Shown piece after piece: positions 55,025 to 62,716 of a DNA stretch of 64,000 nt. This DNA comes from Corallococcus coralloides DSM 2259 (lineage in GTDB: Bacteria; Myxococcota; Myxococcia; Myxococcales; Myxococcaceae), in NCBI RefSeq assembly GCF_000255295.1, contig NC_017030.1, positions 1,488,001 through 1,552,000 on the forward strand, in the 5' to 3' direction. Made by a program: the position numbers and the translations under genes. Positions within the stretch are counted from its first letter, which is position 1. Each line of letters opens with the position of its first letter. Under the pieces are notes generated by a model that searched no databases, was not told the origin of the DNA, and was given only the letters and a program-made list of their open reading frames with translations.

Positions 55025-57328
55025 ATGCACGTCTATGCCGCCGCGTTGGCCCAGGAGCTGGGCATCAAGCCGGAGCAGGTGGACCGGACCCTCGCACTGC
55101 ACGAAGAGGGAGGCACGGTCCCCTTCATCGCGCGCTACCGCAAGGAGGCCACGGGGGGACTGGATGAGGTTCAAATCCAGTCCATCCTGGACAAGGCCAC
55201 GGAGCGCGCGGAGCTGGACGGGCGGCGCGACACCATCCTGCGCAGCATCGAGGAGCAGGGGAAGCTGACGCCGGAGCTGTCCAAGGCGCTCCAGGCGGCG
55301 CGGACGCGCGCGGAGCTGGAAGACCTGTACCTGCCGTACAAGCCCAAGCGCCGCACGCGCGCGGCCATCGCCCGGGAGAAGGGGCTGGAGCCGCTGGCGG
55401 ACCTGGTGTGGAAGCAGGAGGGCCAGCGCGGGGAGAACCTGGACGCGCGCGTGAAGCCCTATGTGAGCGCGGACAAGGGCGTGGCGGACGTGGCGCAGGC
55501 GCTGGCGGGCGCGCGGGACATCTGCGCGGAGCGGGTGGCGGAGGACGCGAAGCTGCGCCGCGAGGCCCGCGACCTGTGCACGCGGCGGGGCACGCTGCGC
55601 TCGGACGTGGTGCCCGCGAAGAAGGGCGAGACGACCAAGTTCGAGAACTACTACGGCCACGAGGAGCCGCTGTCCCAGGCCCCGTCCCACCGCGTGCTGG
55701 CGCTGTTGCGCGGCGAGGAGGAGGGCGTGCTGAAGGTGAAGCTGGGCCTGCCGGACGACGAGGTGAAGGGGCTCTTCACCGGGCGCGTGGTGACGCGGCC
55801 GCAGTCGCTGTTCGCGGGCGAATTGCGCGCGGCGGTGGAGGATGGGTGGGACCGGCTGATGGGGCCGTCGCTGGAGTCGGAGCTGCGCGCGGAGCTGAAG
55901 GAGCGCGCGGACAAGGGCGCCATCGGGGTGTTCGGGGAGAACCTGCGGCATCTGCTGCTGGCGGCGCCGGCCGGGGCTCGGGCGGTGCTGGCGTTGGACC
56001 CGGGGCTGCGCACGGGCATCAAGCTGGTGATGCTGGACGCGACGGGGACGGTGGTGGAGACGACGACGCTCTATTCGGAGCGGAGCGCGGACGAGCGGGC
56101 GCGCGCGGCGAAGCTGCTGGAGGCGGTGGTGCGCAAGCACAAGCCGGAGCTCATCGCCGTGGGCAACGGCACGGGCAGCCGGGAGGCGGAGGTCTTCACG
56201 CGGGACACGCTGAAGGCGATGGGCGTGCAGGTTCCCGTGGTGTCGGTGAGCGAGCAGGGCGCGTCCATCTACTCCGCGTCGGAGGTGGCGCGGGAGGAGT
56301 TCCCGGAACTGGACGTGTCGCTGCGCGGGGCGGTGTCGATTGGCCGGCGCTTGCAGGACCCGCTGGCGGAGTTGGTGAAGATCGACCCGAAGAGCATCGG
56401 GGTGGGGCAGTACCAGCACGACGTGGACCAGGGCCTCTTGAAGAAGAAGCTGGGCGAGGTGGTGGACTCGTGCGTGAACGCGGTGGGCGTGGACGTGAAC
56501 ACGGCGTCACCGCAGTTGCTGGAGCATGTGTCCGGAGTGGGTCCGTCGCTGGCGAAGAAGCTGGTGGCGCACCGGGCGGCGAAGGGGCGCTTCACGACGC
56601 GGCGGGAGCTGCTCAAGGTGAGCGGCCTGGGGCCGAAGACGTTCGAGCAGGCGGCGGGCTTCCTGCGGGTGCGAGGGCCGGAGCCGCTGGATTCGAGCGC
56701 GGTGCACCCGGAGCGCTACACGGTCGTGGAGCGGATGGCGAAGGACCTGGGCGTGGACGTGGCGTCGCTGGTGGGGAACGCGGCGCTGGTGCGCCAGATT
56801 GAAGCCAAGCGCTACCTGGGGCCGGAGCTGGGAGAGCTGACGCTGAAGGACATCCTGGCGGAGCTGGAGAAGCCGAGCCGCGACCCGCGTGGTGACTTCA
56901 CGGCGCACGCGACGCGGGACGACCTGCGCACGCTGGAGGACGTGAAGGAGGGGATGGTGTTGCAGGGCGTGGTGACGAACGTGACGGCGTTTGGCGCGTT
57001 CGTGGACGTGGGCGTGCATCAGGACGGCCTGGTGCACGTGTCGCAGCTGGCGGCGCGCTTCATCAAGGATCCGTCAGAGGTGGCCAAGGTGGGCGACCGG
57101 CTGACGGTGAAGGTCCTGTCCGTGGACTTGGCGCGCAAGCGGTTGGCGTTGTCCGTGCGGGCGGTGCTGGAGGGTGGAGCGCCGCAGCCGTCCGGACGGC
57201 CCGCGCAGGCGAAGCCCGCCAGCGCGCCGGTGCAGCAGCAGCGGCCCGCGCAGAAGCCCGCGACGCAGGCACCGCCGCAGAAGAAGCCGGAGCCGTTCAA
57301 CAATCCGTTCTCGAAGCTGAAGCGCTGA
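55025..57328 (+). CDS. tex: Tex-family transcription accessory / RNA-binding protein
   Basis: 767-residue cytoplasmic nucleic-acid-binding protein. Domains in order: N-terminal helical Tex region (TVPFIARYRKEATGGLDEVQ, ELEDLYLPYKPKRRTRA), YqgF-like RNase H fold (VLALDPGLRTGIKLVMLDAT ... LIAVGNGTGSREAE), helix-hairpin-helix pair (LLEHVSGVGPSLAKKLVAHR; LLKVSGLGPKTFEQAAGFLR) and an S1 domain (GMVLQGVVTNVTAFGAFVDV). A 45-residue Pro/Gln/Ala-rich basic tail follows the S1 domain. The layout matches B. pertussis/P. aeruginosa Tex, involved in transcription of toxin genes and RNA metabolism. Its stop is 100 bases from the convergent low-GC gene. Confidence 0.96.
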   Translation: MHVYAAALAQELGIKPEQVDRTLALHEEGGTVPFIARYRKEATGGLDEVQIQSILDKATERAELDGRRDTILRSIEEQGKLTPELSKALQAARTRAELEDLYLPYKPKRRTRAAIAREKGLEPLADLVWKQEGQRGENLDARVKPYVSADKGVADVAQALAGARDICAERVAEDAKLRREARDLCTRRGTLRSDVVPAKKGETTKFENYYGHEEPLSQAPSHRVLALLRGEEEGVLKVKLGLPDDEVKGLFTGRVVTRPQSLFAGELRAAVEDGWDRLMGPSLESELRAELKERADKGAIGVFGENLRHLLLAAPAGARAVLALDPGLRTGIKLVMLDATGTVVETTTLYSERSADERARAAKLLEAVVRKHKPELIAVGNGTGSREAEVFTRDTLKAMGVQVPVVSVSEQGASIYSASEVAREEFPELDVSLRGAVSIGRRLQDPLAELVKIDPKSIGVGQYQHDVDQGLLKKKLGEVVDSCVNAVGVDVNTASPQLLEHVSGVGPSLAKKLVAHRAAKGRFTTRRELLKVSGLGPKTFEQAAGFLRVRGPEPLDSSAVHPERYTVVERMAKDLGVDVASLVGNAALVRQIEAKRYLGPELGELTLKDILAELEKPSRDPRGDFTAHATRDDLRTLEDVKEGMVLQGVVTNVTAFGAFVDVGVHQDGLVHVSQLAARFIKDPSEVAKVGDRLTVKVLSVDLARKRLALSVRAVLEGGAPQPSGRPAQAKPASAPVQQQRPAQKPATQAPPQKKPEPFNNPFSKLKR

Positions 57329-57428
57329 GCGTCGGCTGCTAGGCCCACCGCAGACAGCCTCTCCGTAGGATTTCCATGCCCAAGAAATGCTTGGTGTGTC
57401 CAGATGCTCGCGTTCGGATTGGTGCGGC

Positions 57429-58427
57429 CTATTGATCTAGTTCGGAGTCGACTATGCGCCAAGTAATGCTTCTGAGCGTGTCGACATATGGATCCATTGT
57501 CTCCAATGTCACTTTGTCGCGAGCCCTTTTGCAATTTTTGAATTTCGTTTGCTCAGTGGAAAGGCCAGGATTCCGGCAGAGGCAGTCGCCACCATGTGCT
57601 ACGCAATTGCGACGGCGATACCAGATTGGGATGAGTTCTGAGATTTTCCCTTGTTCGAGGTTGCTTGAAAAGCTGGATTCGGCGTAGCCACGATGTGCGA
57701 GCGTTCTTCGAAGCAGTTCGAACACAATCTCTTCTGCTTGATCTTGGATTGTGCGTGGCAGGCCTTTGCCGTTGATGAGTTGATTGCCTTCCCAGTCGAG
57801 CTTTGGCTGGCCGGACAGTGACTTGCTTCGTGCAATTGTTTCGAGCAGGCTCCAAAAACGAAAGCACATTAGATCGTTGTTGGGTTCGCGAAGAGCTTCC
57901 CGATAAAGCTCAACATAAAGGCGAAGTCGGTCGGAGCTTCTCAGGCGCTCCATTCGTTGTCGTATTGTTTGCGGCTGCTCCCCGCCGGCATGTCCGCCGA
58001 TTTGATTTCCTTGGTATTGCGGCGTAATGACCATGAAGTAGGTCATGCCTGAGTCGCTGTGTCTTATGTGGATTGCGAATATGGAGCCGGCCCCACCTCT
58101 GTGTACAGCCAGTAGGCTGATTAGTAGTTGCGCTTCGGACTTGGCTGCCTGCGCTGCTTCGTCGGGTGTGTTGGCCGTGATGTCGGGGAAGTTTAAGGCG
58201 ATGCTTGGTTGTTTGTTGCGTGCGCGTTCGGTGTGGATGTGTTCGTTGATGGTTTTAGACATGCCGCGACTCTTTAAATGTTCGTCTGCGGCGTCTATTG
58301 AGTCTCTGCACGAGATCCCCTGAATCGGAAATGCGTCGGCAACTCCGAGATTAAGGGGTTGTGTTAAAAGTAGGTCTCGTACGAATACTATGGCTGAGTA
58401 TCTGTTTTCGTTGGCGCTGTGGGTCAT
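57429..58427 (-). CDS. low-GC gene of foreign origin; C-terminal HEPN/ApeA-like domain
   Basis: 332-residue protein in a patch whose base composition is strikingly lower than its neighbours; for example bases 57481-57540 contain 26 G/C of 60. The N-terminal half (residues 1-170) is a beta-rich region I cannot assign. The C-terminal half (about 160-330) is helical: FWSLLETIARSKS, QDQAEEIVFELLRRTLAHR and WYRRRNCVAHGGDC. The last carries R273-x4-H278, the RNase signature (R-x4-6-H) of HEPN domains, placed as in Apea-like HEPN defence proteins. Start ATG 58427 keeps it clear of the upstream TPR gene; no ribosome site is seen, and an upstream in-frame start would run into that gene. A toxin or anti-phage ribonuclease role is a reasonable guess, not shown. 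Confidence 0.6.
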   Translation of the reverse strand: MTHSANENRYSAIVFVRDLLLTQPLNLGVADAFPIQGISCRDSIDAADEHLKSRGMSKTINEHIHTERARNKQPSIALNFPDITANTPDEAAQAAKSEAQLLISLLAVHRGGAGSIFAIHIRHSDSGMTYFMVITPQYQGNQIGGHAGGEQPQTIRQRMERLRSSDRLRLYVELYREALREPNNDLMCFRFWSLLETIARSKSLSGQPKLDWEGNQLINGKGLPRTIQDQAEEIVFELLRRTLAHRGYAESSFSSNLEQGKISELIPIWYRRRNCVAHGGDCLCRNPGLSTEQTKFKNCKRARDKVTLETMDPYVDTLRSITWRIVDSELDQ

Positions 58428-58485
58428 TGGGGTGTTGGGTTGCCGGTATTGCTTGAATGGTGACTGCTTCCTGATGCAGGGCGAC

Positions 58486-59595
58486 TCAATCCAACGGGAA
58501 CAACCGCGCTTCCTTCGCCAGCACCTCATTGCGCGCCAGCAGTCCCGTGAACCGCTTCGTCCCGTTCCGCGCATCGAACCGCGCCGCGATGTCGCGCGCC
58601 TGTGACTCCAGCCAGTCCTTCAGTGCTCGCGTCCCGTAGCCCCCGTCCACCGCGTGCAGCGGGAACGCGCGTGGCAATCTCAGGCTCACTTCGTCGCGGC
58701 CGTCCGCGACCACCTGTCCCACCAGGAACGACGCCGCCGTGTAGAAGCTGAACCGGTCCCGGTAGCTGGAGTGCTCCAACGCCCAGCCCAGGTGCTTCTC
58801 CAGCAGCGTGAGCCCTCGCGACAGGTTGCCCGTCAGCGCCAGGAACTCCAGGTGCTCTCCCACCGTGGCGAGGAACTCGCGGTTCTTCGCCACCATCGCG
58901 TAGCCGCGCATGTGGCAGTCCCGCGCTTCCTTCATCCGCTCCAGCTTGAAGAACGGATACAGCAACGTGCCCAGCGTCAGGTGCGGGATCTCCGCGCAGG
59001 ACTGGCGCCCATCCAGGATGGGCTTCGCCTTCTGGATGGCCTGCTCCCACTCGCCCTTGTCCACGTGGTGGTCCAGCTCGTCGTCCAATTCGCAGACGCG
59101 GCAGTCCGTCAGGTGATCCCTGGGCGCGACGAGCCACGCCTCCCACAGGCGCTCCGCGTCCTCCGTGTCCCCCATGTCCCGAGCCATCTGGTAGCGCAGC
59201 TTCAGCGCCGCCCGCTTGCCCGCGTCCAGCTTCGCGAAGCTCTGGTCCACGTCATCCAGCGCGTCGGAAATCTGCTTGCGGCTGATGTGCGGGAACTCGT
59301 CCAGCCGGCCCACCACCCACTTCTGCTTCCAGAGCATGTCCTCCGGGTCGAACCGCTGCGGGTCCTTCTTCTGCTGCCCCCGGCACCACGCGAACGCCAC
59401 CAGCGCCTTGTCCGGATACCCGCCGAACGTCGCCGCGTCGATGAGCGCGTCCCGCAGCTCGTACCCCAGCGGCACGTCGCCGTGCGCGTCCGTCAGCCGC
59501 ACCGCCTCCTCCAGCGCGCGCACCTTCGCGTCGCCTTCCGGCAGCTCTTCCGCCTGCCCGCGCAGGGCCTCCACCTGCTGGCGCCAGTCCGCCAT
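58486..59595 (-). CDS. TPR-like helical protein, partner of adjacent HSP90
   Basis: 369-residue soluble protein, almost wholly helical, with repeated paired helices of TPR type (ALEEAVRLTDAHGDVPLGYE, LDHHVDKGEWEQAIQKAKPI, FFKLERMKEARDCHMRGYAM, LEFLALTGNLSRGLTLLEKH). Two Cys pairs (DCRVCEL, RGQ/AWC region) are not arranged as a metal site. There is no enzyme motif. Its ATG overlaps the stop of the HSP90 gene by one base (TGATG), so translation is coupled. TPR proteins commonly dock HSP90 in eukaryotes; bacterial HtpG has no established TPR cochaperone set, making this pair notable. Start ATG 59595. Confidence 0.82.
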   Translation of the reverse strand: MADWRQQVEALRGQAEELPEGDAKVRALEEAVRLTDAHGDVPLGYELRDALIDAATFGGYPDKALVAFAWCRGQQKKDPQRFDPEDMLWKQKWVVGRLDEFPHISRKQISDALDDVDQSFAKLDAGKRAALKLRYQMARDMGDTEDAERLWEAWLVAPRDHLTDCRVCELDDELDHHVDKGEWEQAIQKAKPILDGRQSCAEIPHLTLGTLLYPFFKLERMKEARDCHMRGYAMVAKNREFLATVGEHLEFLALTGNLSRGLTLLEKHLGWALEHSSYRDRFSFYTAASFLVGQVVADGRDEVSLRLPRAFPLHAVDGGYGTRALKDWLESQARDIAARFDARNGTKRFTGLLARNEVLAKEARLFPLD

Positions 59596-61475
59596 CAGTG
59601 CATCCCCCGCGAGCCCGGGCCCGACGAACCGCCCCCGCCGCCACCCTCATCCAGCCGCGCCGAGATGAGCCCCAGCAGCCCGTGGTTCAAGAGCGCCATC
59701 TCCTGCGCATTCAGCGGGTGCTGTCCCAACAGCAGCGCCTGCACGTAGAGCATCTCCACCGACAGCTTTAGCAGCTCCCGCCCCTCCATCGCCGCCAGCC
59801 GGCGCACCACCGGGTTGTGCAGGTTGAGGCAGAGCAACGCGCGCTCCTGTCCGCCCGTGCCCGCCATCACCCCGTCCAGCACGCCCGCGTACAGGTCGTC
59901 CGACTCCTCCCGCGCCCGCTCCGCGTCCCGCTTGAACGCGCCTTCCGCGTCCGAGCTGTAGAGCGTGGGCACCTCCGCCGGGAAGAACTTCTTCACCTCC
60001 ACGCCGCAGCGGAACGGCGCCAGCACCCGCTCGGCCAGACGCAGCAGCGGGTAGACGGCCTCGCGTTCATCCAGCGTCAGCTCCTCGAAGCTCTGCGGCA
60101 GGTCCGCCGACGAGAACGGCGCCACCTGCGCCTCCGGCACCACGTGCGGCAGCTTCTCCAAGAGCGCCGTGTCATGCGTGTACGCCGCGTTGAGCACGCA
60201 CAGCCCCTGCGCCGCCGCCACCCGAGCCACCTGCCGGAACCCGTCCAGCGTCGGCGTGTAGCGCACCACCGGCCACGACTTCCGGTAGTCCGCCAACGTC
60301 ATCACCCCGAGCGATGTTTCAAAAGGCAGCCAGTGGATGACCAGCCGGTAGAAGTCATCGTCGTCCAGCGCCAGCCCCTTCACTGACAGCCCGTGCAGCG
60401 CAATCAACCGCTGCAACGCCCGGGGCTCCTCGTGCGCCAGGTCCATCAGGTACTTGCGCAGGGACTGTCCCAGGGCCTCGCGCGCCTTCGCCAGCACCGC
60501 GTCCTCGTAGAAGGACTCGCGGCTCGCGGTGGGCCTCAGGCCGTTCGCGTTCACCACGCACTTCACGAAGAACGCCCACTCCGGCAGCAGGTTCTCCGCG
60601 CTCTCCGACAGCAGCATCTGCTTCAGGTACACGCGGTGCTTCTGCTTCGCGTTGAAATGCGGCGACGCCGGCAACACATACGCCACGCCGTCCACGTCCC
60701 CCGCCTCCGAGCGCAGCGGAATCACATCCAGGAAGTCCGTGCCGAACACCTCGCGCCCGTACGCGAGCAGCGCCTGCCGCCGGTCTCCAGGCGTCTCGTA
60801 GAAGCGGCGCCAGGGCGGGCCGTCCGGGTTGAGCGTCTCCGTCTGTCCATCCACCGTGAGCCGCACGGGGAAGGGCAGCAGACCTCCATAGTGCTTCGCC
60901 AGCTGGCGCACCCGCTCCGGCGTGAACCACTCCGCCATGTCCGCGCGGGCCACCAGGTAGACGTGCGTGCCGGGGGCGTCCAGCGGGTGCTCGGAGACGC
61001 GCACGTCGTACGTGCCGTCGTGCCGTCCCCGCCACTCCAGTGTCCTCCCGTCCCCCTTCGCCGAGCGCGTCACCACCAGCAGCTCGTCGCACACCATGAA
61101 GCACGACAAGAGGCCGATGCCGAACTGGCCGATGAAGTCGTTGCGGCGGGCTTCCAGCTGCTCGCGCTTGGAGGACTCGCCGATGGTGGCCAGGAAGCGG
61201 TGGATCTCCTCCTCCGTCAGCCCCACGCCTTCATCGGTGAAGAGCAGGGTGGGCGGCCCGCCGTCCTGCTTCTCGCGCAGCTCCAGCCCCACGGCTCCTG
61301 TCGCCTGGGGCTCCAGCTGCTGGCGGGCGCGGATGGCGTCCGTGGCGTTCTGGAGCAGCTCCCGCACGTAGACCCCGGGCGAGCTGTACAGGTGGTGGGA
61401 CAGGAGGTCGATGACCCCACGGAGGCTGACTTGGAATCGATGGTCCACGCGGCCGTCGAGCGTAGCGCGCTGCAT
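59595..61475 (-). CDS. divergent HSP90-family chaperone
   Basis: 626-residue HSP90-family protein. The GHKL ATPase N-domain is intact: RELLQNATDAIRA (E39, N43, D46), LLFTDEGVGLTEEE, IGESSKREQ and GQFGIGLLSCFMVCDEL. The middle domain includes RVYLKQMLLSESAENLLPEW, CVVNANGLRPTASRESFY and LMDLAHEEPRALQRLIALHG. The C-terminal part is weakly conserved and ends in a Gly/Ser-rich tail (DEGGGGGGSSGPGSRG), unlike E. coli HtpG. It is thus probably a paralogue with a restricted client set, not the housekeeping chaperone. The gene is first of an operon with the TPR gene. Start ATG 61475. Confidence 0.88.
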   Translation of the reverse strand: MQRATLDGRVDHRFQVSLRGVIDLLSHHLYSSPGVYVRELLQNATDAIRARQQLEPQATGAVGLELREKQDGGPPTLLFTDEGVGLTEEEIHRFLATIGESSKREQLEARRNDFIGQFGIGLLSCFMVCDELLVVTRSAKGDGRTLEWRGRHDGTYDVRVSEHPLDAPGTHVYLVARADMAEWFTPERVRQLAKHYGGLLPFPVRLTVDGQTETLNPDGPPWRRFYETPGDRRQALLAYGREVFGTDFLDVIPLRSEAGDVDGVAYVLPASPHFNAKQKHRVYLKQMLLSESAENLLPEWAFFVKCVVNANGLRPTASRESFYEDAVLAKAREALGQSLRKYLMDLAHEEPRALQRLIALHGLSVKGLALDDDDFYRLVIHWLPFETSLGVMTLADYRKSWPVVRYTPTLDGFRQVARVAAAQGLCVLNAAYTHDTALLEKLPHVVPEAQVAPFSSADLPQSFEELTLDEREAVYPLLRLAERVLAPFRCGVEVKKFFPAEVPTLYSSDAEGAFKRDAERAREESDDLYAGVLDGVMAGTGGQERALLCLNLHNPVVRRLAAMEGRELLKLSVEMLYVQALLLGQHPLNAQEMALLNHGLLGLISARLDEGGGGGGSSGPGSRGMH

Positions 61476-61658
61476 CCTCCCCGGGGCCACAATCCCCCGC
61501 CGTGGGTGGATGAAGGCATGTGTCCTTCCCAAGGCAACCGGACGCGCCAGCCCCCTTCCGCCTCCCTGGCGGGGTGGTATGTCGCGCCCCGGCCATGCGG
61601 CGCCCCCGGGCGGCACGGCGACATGTCGTCTCTTTCCTTCCTCCTGGAGCGGACAACG

Positions 61659-62519
61659 ATGGGCAACAAGCTGAAGGCAGTGGTGGTGGGCGCGGTGCTG
61701 GGCGTCGCGGGCGCGGCCTTCGCGCAGGGCACGCCGACGACGCCGGCGGCGGGCAAGGCCGACGCGAAGGCGCCGGCCAAGGCGGCGGCGGGCAAGGCCG
61801 CGGCCACGGCGGGCAAGACGGAGGTGACGTGGTGGGGCCACGCCGCCTTCGTGCTGAAGACGCCGGGCGGCGCGACCATCGCCATCGACCCGTGGTTCAC
61901 CAACCCCAAGGCGCCGCAGGGCGCCACCTGGCCGGAGGCGGTGGACGCCATCCTCGTGTCCCACGGCCACTTCGACCACGTGGGGGAGACGAAGGCCCTG
62001 GCCCAGAAGACGAGCGCCAAGGTGTACGGCTCCTTCGAGCTGGTGAACCTCCTGGGTCTGCCGGAGGCGCAGGGCGTGGGCGCCAACGCGGGCGGGACGT
62101 TCACGGTGAAGGACGCCACCATCCACCTGGTGGAGGCGGTCCACTCCAGCAGCTACCAGGCGGACCCCAAGGCCCCGTCGCAGTACGCGGGCGCGCCCCT
62201 GGGCTTCGTCATTGAAATCGCCAACGGCCCCACGCTGTACCACGCGGGCGACACCGGGGCCTTCCAGTCCATGGCCCTCATCGCGGAGCAGTTCAAGCCC
62301 ACCGTGGCCCTGCTGCCCATCGGCGGCCACTTCGTCATGGACCCGCCGCAGGCCGCCGTCGCCGCGAAGCTGCTGAAGGTGAAGACCGTGGTGCCCATGC
62401 ACTACGGCACCTTCCCCGCCCTGGCCGGCACCCCGGACGCGCTCACCACCGAGCTGAAGAAGACCCGGGCCACCACCAAGGTGCTCGCCCTGGAGCCGGG
62501 CAAGGCCACCGCGCTGTAG
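61659..62519 (+). CDS. exported metallo-beta-lactamase-fold hydrolase (UPF0173-like)
   Basis: 286-residue protein. A signal peptide (AVVVGAVLGVAGAAFA) precedes an Ala/Lys-rich spacer with TPAAGKADAKAPAKAAAGKA, then the MBL domain: VTWWGHAAFVLKT, TIAIDPWF, the metal motif VSHGHFDHVGET (HxHxDH), YHAGDTGAF, IGGHFVMDP and VVPMHYGTFP. The pattern is that of the UPF0173/UlaG-like group. Such proteins are usually cytoplasmic; this one is exported, so its substrate is periplasmic. ATG 61659 has GGAG nine bases upstream; an in-frame ATG at 61623 would add 12 residues and hide that site. Confidence 0.9.
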   Translation: MGNKLKAVVVGAVLGVAGAAFAQGTPTTPAAGKADAKAPAKAAAGKAAATAGKTEVTWWGHAAFVLKTPGGATIAIDPWFTNPKAPQGATWPEAVDAILVSHGHFDHVGETKALAQKTSAKVYGSFELVNLLGLPEAQGVGANAGGTFTVKDATIHLVEAVHSSSYQADPKAPSQYAGAPLGFVIEIANGPTLYHAGDTGAFQSMALIAEQFKPTVALLPIGGHFVMDPPQAAVAAKLLKVKTVVPMHYGTFPALAGTPDALTTELKKTRATTKVLALEPGKATAL

Positions 62520-62537
62520 GCCTTCCGGGTTCTCTTC

Positions 62538-62578
62538 GCGCGCCCGTCCGCCCTGGGTGGACGGGCGCGCTGTTTTTT
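62538..62578 (+). terminator. intrinsic terminator after the MBL gene
   Basis: Perfect 12-base stem (62538-62549 with 62559-62570), nine-base loop, then TG and six T's (62573-62578). The strongest terminator in the window, 18 bases after the stop. Confidence 0.93.
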
Positions 62579-62716
62579 CCACCAGGCATCAGCATCCGTT
62601 GCCGGACGACGCCGTGGGCCTGGGGTCGAGTGGCATCCCGGATGCGGCTGGGTTATTCCCCGCCTCAGCGCGCCCGAGGGGGAAGCTCCGGCCGCGCGCT
62701 TTCGAGGGGTGTACCG

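Noticed and set aside
57329..58485. Insertion-sequence or integrase-carried island
   Set aside because: No transposase, terminal inverted repeats, target duplication or tRNA was found around the low-GC gene.
57429..58574. Longer 381-residue start for the low-GC gene
   Set aside because: The extra N-terminus is Arg/Trp/Cys-rich, overlaps the TPR gene's 3' end on the same strand, and looks like out-of-frame translation of high-GC DNA.
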